A stretch of 64,000 nt of DNA from Acidobacteriota bacterium. Its GTDB lineage: Bacteria; Acidobacteriota; Terriglobia; Terriglobales; Acidobacteriaceae. A program made the position numbers and the translations under genes. A model generated the notes under the pieces. The model worked only from the letters and a program-made list of their open reading frames with translations, did not search any database and was not told the DNA's origin. Positions 27,910 through 36,618 of this stretch are shown here, piece by piece. The stretch's first letter is position 1; every line of letters begins with the position of its first letter. The stretch covers positions 62,001 through 126,000 of the forward strand of contig JAJYBU010000002.1 of the NCBI GenBank assembly GCA_021778845.1, given 5' to 3'.

Positions 27910-28740
27910 ATGAACGCTACGCTCACTTTTCTCGGAAGTGGAACCTCGATGGCGGTTCCGACGCTCGGCTGCCCGTGCGCGGTCTGCGTGTCGGCATACG
28001 ATCCGGCGTCGCCGAACCGGCGCACGCGGCCTTCGGTGCTGGTTGCTTACGGTGGGCACAATGTGGTCATCGACACTGGGCAGGACTTCCAGATGCAGGC
28101 GGTGCGCGAGAACCTGAGCGCGGTGGACGCGGTGCTCTACACGCACGGCCATGCGGATCACGTGCTTGGTATGGATGACCTGCGCCCGCTCAGCTTTGCG
28201 CTGCCGGAGGGACTTCCGCTCTACGCCGACGATGCGACGGCGGATGTGATTGAGCGCATCTTCGAGTACACCTTCACCAAGGTCGATCGTTACCCGGCCA
28301 GCGCGCGCGTTGTGCTACACCGCACGGCGACGGCTGCAGGGACGGAGATTCCGCTGTTTGGGGCAACGTTCGTGCGTGTGCCGGTGATGCATGGACCCAG
28401 CACGATTGCGGGCTATCGCTTTGGCTCGGCGGCGTATCTGACGGACATGAGCGACATCCCGGAGGAGAGCTTTGCGCTGCTGGAGAATCTCGACATTCTC
28501 GTACTCGATGCACTGCGCCGCGAGCCGCATCCCAGCCACTCACATCTGGCGAAGTCGATCGAACTGGTGGAGAGGATTGGCCCAAAGCGCGCGTTCTTTA
28601 CGCACATCAGCCACGGCCTCGAGCACGCGAGCACGAATGCCTCGCTGCCTGAACACATACGCCTGGCACATGATGGGCTTAGACTTACGTTTAACATTTC
28701 AGACTCGAAAGACATTGTGGACTCGACAGATATCGCCTAA
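27910..28740 (+). CDS. MBL-fold metallo-hydrolase (PhnP-like)
   Basis: This 276-residue metallo-beta-lactamase-fold protein has TFLGSGTSMAVPTLGCPCAVC at the start, where the Cys cluster marks PhnP-like phosphodiesterases that carry an extra structural zinc. The active-site motif is YTHGHADHVLGMDDLR near residue 77. Further metal ligands are likely in VMHGPS, TDMSDIP and THISHGLEH. PhnP cleaves cyclic ribose phosphates; others in this group act on different phosphodiesters, so the substrate is unresolved. Its stop TAA overlaps the ribF start by one base (TAATG), which indicates translational coupling to ribF. Confidence 0.82.
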   Translation: MNATLTFLGSGTSMAVPTLGCPCAVCVSAYDPASPNRRTRPSVLVAYGGHNVVIDTGQDFQMQAVRENLSAVDAVLYTHGHADHVLGMDDLRPLSFALPEGLPLYADDATADVIERIFEYTFTKVDRYPASARVVLHRTATAAGTEIPLFGATFVRVPVMHGPSTIAGYRFGSAAYLTDMSDIPEESFALLENLDILVLDALRREPHPSHSHLAKSIELVERIGPKRAFFTHISHGLEHASTNASLPEHIRLAHDGLRLTFNISDSKDIVDSTDIA

Positions 28741-29711
28741 TGCAGATCTATCGTTCGCTCGCTGAACTCGGCTCGTACACGTCGTCCTCCGTGGTCACCA
28801 TCGGCAACTTCGATGGAGTGCACTGCGGGCATCGCATGGTGATTGCCGCAGTGCTGGAGCGCGCTCGCGAACGCAGCGCGAAGGCTATCGCTGTGACCTT
28901 CGACCCGCATCCCGCACGCGTGCTTCATCCCGAATCGCGGCTGCATCTGATTACACCGATGGATGAGAAACTGCGGCTGCTGGCGGAGACCGGGCTCGAT
29001 GCGGTGCTGGTGCTTCCCTTCACCGACGAGCTTCGACACTGGACGGCGCGCCACTTCGCTGAACGCGTGTTGAGCGATGCGCTGCGCGCCGTTGAGGTTC
29101 ATGAAGGCGAAACGTTCCGGTTTGGATATCAGGCGGAGACCGACATTGCCGGCCTGTCAGAACTGGGGCGCGAGCTGGAATTCGCGGTGCGGGCGTATGT
29201 GCCGAGGATTACGCGCGGCGCGGCCATCTCGTCGAGCCGCATCCGCGGGGTGATTGCAGCGGGCAGGATGAATGAGGCGCGGGCGCTGCTGGGCCGGCCG
29301 TTTTCGGTGCTCAGTACGCCAGCCGCTGGCCGCGGCTACGGGTCGCGCTACGCGGTTCCAACGATCAACATTGCAGCCTACGCAGAGTTGCTGCCGGCGT
29401 TCGGGGTGTACATTTCGACGTTGAGGATCGGGGCCGACAGCGTCTTTCGCGGCGTCACGAACGTGGGCAATCGGCCAACATTTGGAGCTGACTCGTTTGC
29501 GGTGGAGACGCACCTGCTCGACTTTGAGCCTCTCGCTCTGGATGAGAGCACGCCGCTGGAGTTGACCTTCCTGAGGCGGTTGCGGGAGGAGCGCCGCTTC
29601 GAGACGACCGAGGCGCTGCGTGATCAGATTGGACTCGATGTGAGGCGAGCGCTGCGCTATTTTGCGCTGGCCGATGTGATGAAGGTTCGCCTGGGAGCGA
29701 CAACGGCCTGA
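28740..29711 (+). CDS. ribF: Bifunctional riboflavin kinase/FMN adenylyltransferase
   Basis: The 323-residue enzyme has an N-terminal nucleotidyltransferase domain (TIGNFDGVHCGH near residue 20, FDPHPARVL near 57, ISSSRIRGVIAAG near 163) and a C-terminal flavokinase domain (GRGYGSRYAVPTINIA near 197, NVGNRPTFGADS near 240). It converts riboflavin to FMN and then FAD. The kinase entry motif, normally G-x-x-L-G-x-P-T-A-N, here has Y-G-S-R-Y-A before V-P-T-I-N, two residues longer than usual. The last 55 bp run head-on into the 3' end of the PBP1A gene on the other strand, with both stops inside the other's coding sequence. Confidence 0.93.
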   Translation: MQIYRSLAELGSYTSSSVVTIGNFDGVHCGHRMVIAAVLERARERSAKAIAVTFDPHPARVLHPESRLHLITPMDEKLRLLAETGLDAVLVLPFTDELRHWTARHFAERVLSDALRAVEVHEGETFRFGYQAETDIAGLSELGRELEFAVRAYVPRITRGAAISSSRIRGVIAAGRMNEARALLGRPFSVLSTPAAGRGYGSRYAVPTINIAAYAELLPAFGVYISTLRIGADSVFRGVTNVGNRPTFGADSFAVETHLLDFEPLALDESTPLELTFLRRLREERRFETTEALRDQIGLDVRRALRYFALADVMKVRLGATTA

Positions 29712-32170
29712 TGTGCGTAGGGATGCGGCGGATGCAGGACAACCGCTGAGCGCAGCTTCGGTTTGATCGACTTGAGGGGTGCTCGCAGGTTGTGTGTGGG
29801 TGCGGTGTGCAGTGCGACTGTGGTCGGAGATGATGGCGTATTCGGCGAGCCCTTATATTCGGGCACAGGAGTGTCTTCCGGGGCTGGTCGCGCTGGGGCG
29901 GGGATCGTGCCGATGTCGGGTTCGGCCGGGACCTGAAGCTGGCGCTTGGGGGCGTTCGGGGCTGCGAAGGCTTCGTTGGGTCTGTTCAAAGTCGCAACCT
30001 TCATGAAATCCATCCAGATGGGCAGCGCGGCGCGGGCTCCGGTCTCCTTTTCGCCCAGTGTCTCACGGTCGTCGAAGCCGATCCAGGTTCCGCATGTGAC
30101 CGACGGAGAGAAGCCGATGAACCACGCGTCGGTGAAGTTGTTGGTGGTGCCCGTCTTGCCGCCGAGGGCATGGTGCATCTGCTCGGCGACGCCAGCGGTT
30201 CCGTGCTGGACGACGGCCTCCAGCAGCACCAACATCTCGCGGGCGATGTTGACGGGAATGGCCTCGGTGACCTGCGCGCGCTCCTGCTGCAGAGGCTGGC
30301 CGTCGGGTTGCAGCACACGGCGAATGTAGTGGGGCGCGATGCGGATGCCGTCGTTGGGAAAGACGCTGTAGGCTCCGACCTGCTCGGCGAGCGTGAGGTC
30401 TGCGGCACCGATGGCGACTGGCAGAAACGCAGGGATGTCGCTGGTGACGCCGAAGCGGTGTGCGACGTCGATGACGCGCTTGATCCCGACCTTGTCGGCC
30501 AGACGCAGGGCCGGAATGTTGCGTGACTCGGCGAAGGCGTCGACCAGCGTCATGGGGCCGGCGTAGTTGGGCTCGTAGTCGTGCGGCGTGTAAGGGCCGC
30601 CGGCGGTGTAGAAGGTAGTTGGTGCATCGAGCACGGTGTCGTAGGGCGTCATGCCCTCCTCCATGGCCGCGGTGTAGACGTAGGGCTTAAAGGACGAACC
30701 TACCTGACGCTCGGCCTGCGTGGCGCGATTGAACTGCGAAAGCTCGAAGTCGCGTCCACCGACCATGGCAAGCACCTCGCCATCGGAGTTGTTGACGGCC
30801 ATCAGGGCGGCCTGTGCGCCGCTGTCCTGTTCCAGCATGACGCGGGGCGCTGCCGTGTTGGCTCCGCTCACGACCTTCACGTAGACGATGTCTCCGGGCT
30901 GCGCGAGGTCGGTCGCACTGACGAGGCCGGTCCACGCCCAATCGGACGGGATCATGGTGGCGGCGAGCCTGCCGATCTTCACGGTCAGATGCGATGGCGC
31001 GACGCTGGTGACGAGCGCGTGGACGTAGGCTCCGTCGGTCACGGATTGTGACCAGTCGGGATGCTTGTAGGTGTCGAGCGCTTCGCCGTCCCTCAGAACG
31101 TTGTCGAGATGGCCCTTCCAGCCGTGGCGGCGTTCATAGGCCGCGGTGCCGTCGAGGACGGCCTGGTTGGCTGCACGCTGCAGGTCAAGATCGAGCGTGG
31201 TGTAGACGCGCAGGCCAGCGCCATGGACCTCGTCGACGCCGTACGCGTGCTCAAGCTGCCGCCGCACTTCCTCGACGAAGTAGGGCGCTTCGCTGTTGGG
31301 CGGCGACTGCAGATGCAGTCCCAGCGGCGCAGACCTGGCCTGGTCTGCTTCCTGCTGCGTAATCTTGTGATCGTTCAGCATCTCCAGGAGGACGAGATTC
31401 CTGCGCCGCAATGCGCGGTCGGCAAAACGCACCGGCGAGTAGTACTCCGGGCCCTTGGGCAGGGCGGCGAGGAGTGCCGCCTCGGGGAGGGTGAGGTCGC
31501 GCGCATGCTTGCTGAAGTAGTACTCCGCGCCCGCCTCAAAGCCGTAGGTTCCGCCACCGAGATAGATCTGGTTGGCGTAGAGCGTAAAGATCTGCTGCTT
31601 GGTGAAGCGGCGCTCGATCTCCAACGCCAGAACAATCTCCTGCAGCTTGCGGCCGTAGGTCTTCTCCGAAGAGAGAAAGAGATTGCGCGCCAACTGCATG
31701 GTCAGCGTGGATGCACCCTGAACCTTGCCGTGGGTGTGCACGTCTTCGTATGCGGCCTTCACCACACGCACCAGGTTGATGCCGCTGTTGCCTTCGAAGT
31801 CCTTGTCTTCGATCGAGAGAATTGCGCCTCGCAACACAGGCGGGAACTCCGAGTACGGGACGACGATGCGGCGCTCCTGCGCGAAGGAGCCGAAGACCTT
31901 GCCGTGGATGTCGTAGAGGTCGGTGGTCGTGCTGGGGCGGTAACGTTCCAGATCCGCCATCTGGGGCAGGTTGATGGAATAGACGAGGATGAGGCCGAGC
32001 ATCACGCCAAAGAGCGCCGAGGCAGCCAGCAACGCCAGCAGCGCCGCGCGGGCCGCGAGCTTGCGGTTGCGTGTCTCTGGATCGCGGAACGGAAAGCGGC
32101 GCACTGCTCGCCACAGCATCGAACGCTGTCTGGGCGGCTTCGTGTCGTGAGGGCTCAGTGATTTCGGCAC
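29657..32170 (-). CDS. Class A penicillin-binding protein (PBP1A type)
   Basis: The 837-residue bifunctional peptidoglycan synthase has a cytosolic N-terminus, one TM helix near 45-67, a GT51 glycosyltransferase domain (IEDKDFEGNSGIN near 117, QGASTLTMQLARN near 148) and a transpeptidase domain with the three penicillin-binding motifs: GSSFKPY (SxxK), ESRNIP (SxN) and GGKTGTTNNFTDAWF (KTG). It polymerises lipid II and cross-links the glycan. The first GT motif carries Asn where His is common. The C-terminal 110 residues are Pro/Ala-rich, and the last 18 codons overlap ribF on the opposite strand. Confidence 0.93.
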   Translation of the reverse strand: MPKSLSPHDTKPPRQRSMLWRAVRRFPFRDPETRNRKLAARAALLALLAASALFGVMLGLILVYSINLPQMADLERYRPSTTTDLYDIHGKVFGSFAQERRIVVPYSEFPPVLRGAILSIEDKDFEGNSGINLVRVVKAAYEDVHTHGKVQGASTLTMQLARNLFLSSEKTYGRKLQEIVLALEIERRFTKQQIFTLYANQIYLGGGTYGFEAGAEYYFSKHARDLTLPEAALLAALPKGPEYYSPVRFADRALRRRNLVLLEMLNDHKITQQEADQARSAPLGLHLQSPPNSEAPYFVEEVRRQLEHAYGVDEVHGAGLRVYTTLDLDLQRAANQAVLDGTAAYERRHGWKGHLDNVLRDGEALDTYKHPDWSQSVTDGAYVHALVTSVAPSHLTVKIGRLAATMIPSDWAWTGLVSATDLAQPGDIVYVKVVSGANTAAPRVMLEQDSGAQAALMAVNNSDGEVLAMVGGRDFELSQFNRATQAERQVGSSFKPYVYTAAMEEGMTPYDTVLDAPTTFYTAGGPYTPHDYEPNYAGPMTLVDAFAESRNIPALRLADKVGIKRVIDVAHRFGVTSDIPAFLPVAIGAADLTLAEQVGAYSVFPNDGIRIAPHYIRRVLQPDGQPLQQERAQVTEAIPVNIAREMLVLLEAVVQHGTAGVAEQMHHALGGKTGTTNNFTDAWFIGFSPSVTCGTWIGFDDRETLGEKETGARAALPIWMDFMKVATLNRPNEAFAAPNAPKRQLQVPAEPDIGTIPAPARPAPEDTPVPEYKGSPNTPSSPTTVALHTAPTHNLRAPLKSIKPKLRSAVVLHPPHPYAHQAVVAPRRTFITSASAK

Positions 32171-32203
32171 GGTAAAACCAACCTTACCATGCTCCGGATG
32201 CGA

Positions 32204-33436
32204 TTAGGCGGAGGTCCTGGCCTTCAAAATATCGAGGGCCTTGTTGAGTTGATCGTCCGTCTTTGGCGCGGCGACCTTCGGCTCGGTATCGCCATCCTGC
32301 AGGTCATCCTCGGACCCCATGTTGGCCATGTCCGAACTCTCGGCCACGATGGTTTCCGGCGTCACGGCGTCGGCCTCAAACTGCTTGCCCGAAGGCGAGG
32401 CATATTTGGCAATCGACAGAATAACCGCTCCACCATCCGGCAGGTCGAAGGTCTTCTGTGTCGATCCCTCGCCAAAGGTCTTCTCGCCCACGAGCTGTCC
32501 GCGCTTGTCGTCCTGAATGGCGCCCGCAACCAACTCCGCTGGGCCGGACGTGCCGTGATTCACCAGTACCACCATCGGAGCGGAGGTATTGATGGCCTTG
32601 GCTGGATCGGCGGTAAATGTCTGCCTGGGGAACTTCTGGCCTTCGAGTGTTGCAATCGTTCCCGTGTTAACGAAGAAGTTGGCCATGCGAACCGCCTCGT
32701 TCATGTCGCCGGTGGAGACGTCGCGCAAGTCAAGCAGAATCTTGGTGTTTCCTTCCTTATTCATGGCCTTGAGCCGGGACTCGACCTGCTGTACGTGCTC
32801 GTGGTCGAGGATCATGGGCTTCAGATACAGGATCGAAGCATTCTCATAGAAGGTGTCGGCAACGGGCGGTTCGACCACCACGATACGCTTGAGCGTCATT
32901 TTGGCCGGCTTGGAGTTGCGGGGACCGATGACCGCGATCTGCAACTCGCTGCCGGGTGCACCTTCGAGCAGCAGACGGATCATGGCGAGCGAAAGCTCGC
33001 GGGTGTCCTGGGGACCAATGGCCTCGATGATGTCACCGTCGGTGAGGTCTGCCTTGTCGGCGGGCGAGCCCGGAACGACCGAGACCACGGTGGCATAACC
33101 GAAGCGCTTGGAGACGTTGATGCCGACCTGGGCCTTGCCGCCGTGGTCAGCCTGGAAGGCTTTGTAGTCTGCCGGCGTGAGATAGCTGGAGTCTGCGTCG
33201 AGCGACTCGAGCAGCCCACGCAGGGCGCCAGTGGTCACCTCGGGGATGTTCGGGACCTCGACGTAGTCGGACTGGATGTGCTGGAGCACCTCTCCGTAAA
33301 CGTTGATCTGCTTATAGGCATCCTGCGGCGCAGCATCAGCGGCTGCGCTCACACTATGCGCATTGACGCCGAGGAAGATGCAAAGAATAAGGGCTACCGA
33401 TACGGCGAGCAGTGAGATTTTGAGGCTCTTGGGCAT
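32204..33436 (-). CDS. S41 (CtpA/Tsp-like) fold protein with substituted catalytic dyad
   Basis: The 410-residue protein has an N-terminal signal/anchor helix (8-25), a PDZ domain (about 95-175, with VGINVSKRFGYATVVSV) and an S41 peptidase domain. In active C-terminal processing peptidases the serine lies at the third position of S-A-S-A-S-E and the lysine in T-F-G-K-G. Here the aligned stretches read TSGPAELVAGAIQDD and EKTFGEGSTQ: Gly298 replaces Ser, Glu323 replaces Lys, and Asp309 is kept. Ser297 and Lys319 are near but shifted. It may be a non-peptidase or use a rearranged site. It lies 33 bp upstream of PBP1A, hinting at an envelope role. Confidence 0.8.
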   Translation of the reverse strand: MPKSLKISLLAVSVALILCIFLGVNAHSVSAAADAAPQDAYKQINVYGEVLQHIQSDYVEVPNIPEVTTGALRGLLESLDADSSYLTPADYKAFQADHGGKAQVGINVSKRFGYATVVSVVPGSPADKADLTDGDIIEAIGPQDTRELSLAMIRLLLEGAPGSELQIAVIGPRNSKPAKMTLKRIVVVEPPVADTFYENASILYLKPMILDHEHVQQVESRLKAMNKEGNTKILLDLRDVSTGDMNEAVRMANFFVNTGTIATLEGQKFPRQTFTADPAKAINTSAPMVVLVNHGTSGPAELVAGAIQDDKRGQLVGEKTFGEGSTQKTFDLPDGGAVILSIAKYASPSGKQFEADAVTPETIVAESSDMANMGSEDDLQDGDTEPKVAAPKTDDQLNKALDILKARTSA

Positions 33437-33600
33437 AGTGCGGTGATGGACTCCGGGATCGGTTTTGAGGTTCAGCTACGAACGTGCTGTTCTTTAGACG
33501 CAGCTCAATAGCAGAATGATACTCCCACCGTTCCCAGCCGGCCGTTGCAGAAGTGCTATGGCCGGGTGAGATCGGTGGGAGTGATGAATCCCGCTTCCGT

Positions 33601-35013
33601 CTAATTACAACCAGTGAATGCTACGGTTGTTGCGGTTGTGGTACCGCCAGGGAGCAAGGTCAATGGCCCCGAGGGAACCATGGTGGTCACCTTAATCCCG
33701 CTGACGGAACAGTCCAGGACCCCGTCCGCGGTCTCCGCCCGAACGGCAACGGCAGCGGTTACAGGCACGGTTGTGGGCTGGCTGAACGTGGCTCCGGACG
33801 CAGCATAGGCGCCTGCATTCGGCCACGCGGCTGGCACCTGCAAGTTGTAGTTGACGCAGCCGGTTCCAGTGGGACAAGCGCTCCCCACTGCGGTTACATA
33901 CTCGCCAGAAGTAATGTTCTGTGACGGCAGCAAGGGGACGGTGACGAGCAGGCCTGCCGAATTGGCTTGTTGCAGCGCGGCAACCCTTGCGTCAATTGCG
34001 ATGGCGCCGTTGGTTGAACTTTGAGAGGTCACGAGACCGGTGATCGTAGCCTGGGTACCGGACGGTATCAAGGGAATATTCCCGGCTGCGTCCCCGGGTT
34101 GCAGGCCCGTCTCAACGCCAGCGGAATAGGCAGTTCCGGATCCATCGACCGCCACGGCGACGATGTCATAGTGGCCTGCCAGCAGAGGACAGAACACAAA
34201 GCCTCCAGTCGTAGGATCGGCAACGGTGGTCATCAACAACTGATCCACACCATTGCTGTCCGGCTGCTCCAGGGCAACAAGAACCGTGCCTCCGACGATG
34301 GGCTTGTTCGTCTTGGCGCTGACGATGGTGCCGTTGACGGAGGTTGAGGTGGTCGAAACCTGCCCTGCATGCATCACGGGCTTCAAGCGGTATTGTCCAT
34401 TCCCCTCCTGAAGAATTGAGGAACAGGTATCAAAGTTCACATCCAGATCTTCCGTCTGGCCGGTTCCTACGACGAACTGGCCACTTGCAATTTGCCCGGA
34501 GCTGATCTTCAAGCCTGTCTGGGCCTCGCTGGAGAGCGCCAGGTCGTGGACAGAGCCATCGCTCAGGACCACGCAGTTGGCATAAGAGCCACAGGCGTTT
34601 TGCGTAACAGAGCCAGCAGACGAGTCCGGCGCCAGCATGATCCGAAGCTGCTGATAATTTCCGGCGGGAAGTTCGCTGGTAGAGCCAAGGGTTGCCAGGA
34701 AGCAGTTATTGTTGGCCTGGCCTAGCAGATCAATCTGCATTGGCGCTCCCCCCTTCAGAGTTGGCGTCAGGTCGACAAAGCTCGAATCGCCGGGACCCGC
34801 GCTACCGTTGGTGCTGGCCTCGACGTCCGTCACCGTCACATAGACGTGCTTAAAGGCTCCGTTAGGCGCCTGGCAGGCTGCGGGATCGCTGATGGTCGTC
34901 GTGACCGTGGTGGCCTGTGATGTAACCGTGGACGTGTTTGATCCAGAGTTGCATCCGTACATCACGAAACCCAGAACCAGTATTCCAGGCAGAACTATCC
35001 TCTGTAGGCGCAT
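33601..35013 (-). CDS. DUF4382 lipoprotein
   Basis: Starting at the ATG at 35013 (GGAG eight bases upstream) gives 470 residues with a lipoprotein signal ending FVMYGC, so Cys21 would be acylated. Residues about 45-200 match DUF4382: FKHVYVTVTDVEAS, FVDLTPTLKGGAPMQIDLL and YQQLRIMLAPDS. A carboxypeptidase-regulatory-like beta-sandwich follows (VNGTIVSAKTNKPIVGGTV near residue 230). The C-terminus is Thr/Ala/Val-rich, likely beta-structured. Function is unknown; such lipoproteins are abundant in Acidobacteriota and Bacteroidota. The mature protein is very rich in Ser, Thr and Gly, typical of surface-exposed proteins. Confidence 0.78.
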   Translation of the reverse strand: MRLQRIVLPGILVLGFVMYGCNSGSNTSTVTSQATTVTTTISDPAACQAPNGAFKHVYVTVTDVEASTNGSAGPGDSSFVDLTPTLKGGAPMQIDLLGQANNNCFLATLGSTSELPAGNYQQLRIMLAPDSSAGSVTQNACGSYANCVVLSDGSVHDLALSSEAQTGLKISSGQIASGQFVVGTGQTEDLDVNFDTCSSILQEGNGQYRLKPVMHAGQVSTTSTSVNGTIVSAKTNKPIVGGTVLVALEQPDSNGVDQLLMTTVADPTTGGFVFCPLLAGHYDIVAVAVDGSGTAYSAGVETGLQPGDAAGNIPLIPSGTQATITGLVTSQSSTNGAIAIDARVAALQQANSAGLLVTVPLLPSQNITSGEYVTAVGSACPTGTGCVNYNLQVPAAWPNAGAYAASGATFSQPTTVPVTAAVAVRAETADGVLDCSVSGIKVTTMVPSGPLTLLPGGTTTATTVAFTGCN

Positions 35014-35043
35014 CGCTTTTCTCCAAAATATTAAGATAATCAC

Positions 35044-35398
35044 TCAACGGACATCACCGTCTAATGATGACGAGCTTGGTAGAAACCATTCCTCTATTTC
35101 ACGAGTTCAAACTCCGGCAAGATTAGAATCGGGTGCAATCGTACCCACTTCAGTAATCCAGTTAAACAGTTACCAAAGTGGATACTATTATTAAATTCTA
35201 AGATCCCACAACTGCATAGACGTCCCAACATTCACATCCAAGCTTGGATGCAACTAACCTGCCTGGAGTTACTCGCCTCAGTGCATCAATACGATGTTTC
35301 AGAGATAGACTGAATATTCCCGCATGGGGATAAGGGGATCCACGGATCACTCGTTCCCTGTAGAAACGTCCTGGAGGGGGATTGTATTGAAAGGAGAA
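35044..35398. other. AT-richer spacer without a gene
   Basis: This 355-bp stretch between the DUF4382 lipoprotein and the tRNA gene is clearly lower in GC than its neighbours. It should contain the lipoprotein promoter (minus strand), but no convincing -35/-10 pair was found. No conserved open frame, tandem repeat or attachment-site-like duplication of the tRNA 3' end was seen. Confidence 0.5.
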
Positions 35399-35475
35399 TG
35401 GTGGCGGTGATTGGAATCGAACCAATGACCTACGGGTTATGAGTCCGTCGCTCTAACCATCTGAGCTACACCGCC
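35399..35475 (-). tRNA. tRNA-Met (anticodon CAT, elongator type)
   Basis: Read on the minus strand, a 77-nt cloverleaf is complete: acceptor GGCGGTG pairs with CACCGCC, followed by A and an encoded CCA. The D-arm is GCTC/GAGC, the anticodon loop is CTCATAA with anticodon CAT, and the T-arm is ATTGG/CCAAT around TTCGATT. The first base pair is G-C and there is no GGG/CCC anticodon stem, so this is not the initiator. The sequence resembles elongator tRNA-Met; a lysidine-modified tRNA-Ile2 cannot be fully excluded from sequence alone. Confidence 0.93.
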
Positions 35476-35534
35476 GGGTGAAAGACTGCATCCAGCGACC
35501 ATCAGAACCCGGCCGCGACGACAGCCGCATAACC

Positions 35535-35563
35535 ATCATAAGTTTAGCAACTTCATAGGTCAA
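35535..35563 (-). promoter_or_regulatory. Sigma-70 type promoter of tRNA-Met
   Basis: On the minus strand TTGACC (35563-35558) and TATGAT (35540-35535) are separated by exactly 17 bp. Transcription would start near 35528, about 53 bases before the tRNA 5' end. The -35 box ends 2 bp from the ATG of the divergent small membrane protein gene. Confidence 0.7.
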
Positions 35564-35565
35564 AC

Positions 35566-35847
35566 ATGCTCAATGGTCTTGCAGATCGGACGCGGTTTCC
35601 CAGATGGTATTTTCTTGTGGCGGCGCTTGCTTTTGCGGGCGGAGCGGGCAATCCTTTACACGCGTCGGCGATCTCGTCCGTCCCTGACTGCAGTGCATCT
35701 GGAGGTGGCCTGGGGTGCTATCTCACCGGTGTACTCAAGTTTCTGTATGCGGCCGCAGGGGTGCTCGTGGTACTGCTGATCGGGGTCGTAGCGGTGGCGG
35801 TAAAGAGTTATCGTAAGAACAAAGACGACGAGAAAGTTGGCTCATGA
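35566..35847 (+). CDS. Small membrane protein coupled to kdsB
   Basis: A 93-residue protein with a likely signal peptide or first TM (WYFLVAALAFAGGAG, about 14-28), a short Cys-containing external segment (SVPDCSASGGGLGCYLTG, two Cys) and a second TM helix (about 61-82) before a charged, Lys/Asp/Glu-rich tail. I do not recognise the family. Its TGA overlaps the kdsB ATG (ATGA), so it is almost certainly translated with kdsB. The two external cysteines could form a disulfide. A link to Kdo or lipopolysaccharide synthesis is suggested only by position. Confidence 0.65.
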   Translation: MLNGLADRTRFPRWYFLVAALAFAGGAGNPLHASAISSVPDCSASGGGLGCYLTGVLKFLYAAAGVLVVLLIGVVAVAVKSYRKNKDDEKVGS

Positions 35848-36596
35848 GCACCACCTCTAACCGCATCGTAGGCGTGATTCCGGCGCGACTGGCCTCCACT
35901 AGACTTCCCCGCAAGGTGCTCCGCAGCATGGCTGGTGAACCGATGCTGGCCTGGGTGTACCGTGCCGCGAAGGCATGCAAGGCGTTGGATGAGGTCATTG
36001 TCGCTACGGACTCGGCCGAGGTACAGGCGCTGTGTGACGAACGCGGCTGGCGAAGCCTGCTGACTTCGCCGGACCTGCCCAGTGGCACCGACCGACTCTA
36101 CGCAGTTTCGCGAGTCGTCGACGCCGATATCTACGTCAATATCCAGGGCGACGAACCGCTGCTGCTGCCCGAACATATTACGGCGATTCTGGCGCTGTTC
36201 ACGTCGCCGGAGGTGGACGTGACTACCCCCAAGGTTCGCTGTACGGCGGAGGATATTGCCAATCCGAACGCTGTGAAAGTGGTGACGGCGATTGACGGCC
36301 GAGCGCTTTATTTTTCTCGCGCGACGATTCCGTTTGATCGCGATGGCCAGGGGAATGCGACCTACTGGAAGCACCTCGGCCTCTACGCCTACCGTCGCGC
36401 GGCGCTGGAACGCTTTGCCGCGCTGGCTCCGAGCGCGCTCGAGCTATCCGAGCGGCTGGAGCAACTGCGGCTACTGGAGAATGGCATCTCCATCTATGTT
36501 GCCGAGACGGCGGACGACACCATTGGCGTCGACACCGAAGACGATCTGCGCCGGGTAGAGGCGCTCCTGTTGGAGCGTGTTCGCGCCCAGGCGTAA
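35844..36596 (+). CDS. kdsB: 3-deoxy-manno-octulosonate cytidylyltransferase
   Basis: This 250-residue enzyme begins with the nucleotidyltransferase signature GVIPARLASTRLPRKVL near residue 9, followed by ATDSAEV near 53 and NIQGDEPLL near 97, and ends with DTEDDLRRVEAL. It makes CMP-Kdo from CTP and Kdo, the activated sugar added to lipid A, which shows that the organism builds a Gram-negative outer membrane. It overlaps the upstream small membrane protein gene by 4 bp and converges on a HAD phosphatase gene with 22 bp between stops. No kdsA or waaA is in the window. Confidence 0.93.
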   Translation: MSTTSNRIVGVIPARLASTRLPRKVLRSMAGEPMLAWVYRAAKACKALDEVIVATDSAEVQALCDERGWRSLLTSPDLPSGTDRLYAVSRVVDADIYVNIQGDEPLLLPEHITAILALFTSPEVDVTTPKVRCTAEDIANPNAVKVVTAIDGRALYFSRATIPFDRDGQGNATYWKHLGLYAYRRAALERFAALAPSALELSERLEQLRLLENGISIYVAETADDTIGVDTEDDLRRVEALLLERVRAQA

Positions 36597-36618
36597 CCGT
36601 GCAGCGCAAAGCAAGGAT

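Noticed and set aside
35399-35475. tRNA-Met 3' end as an integration site
   Set aside because: No duplicated tRNA end, integrase or atypical island is next to it.
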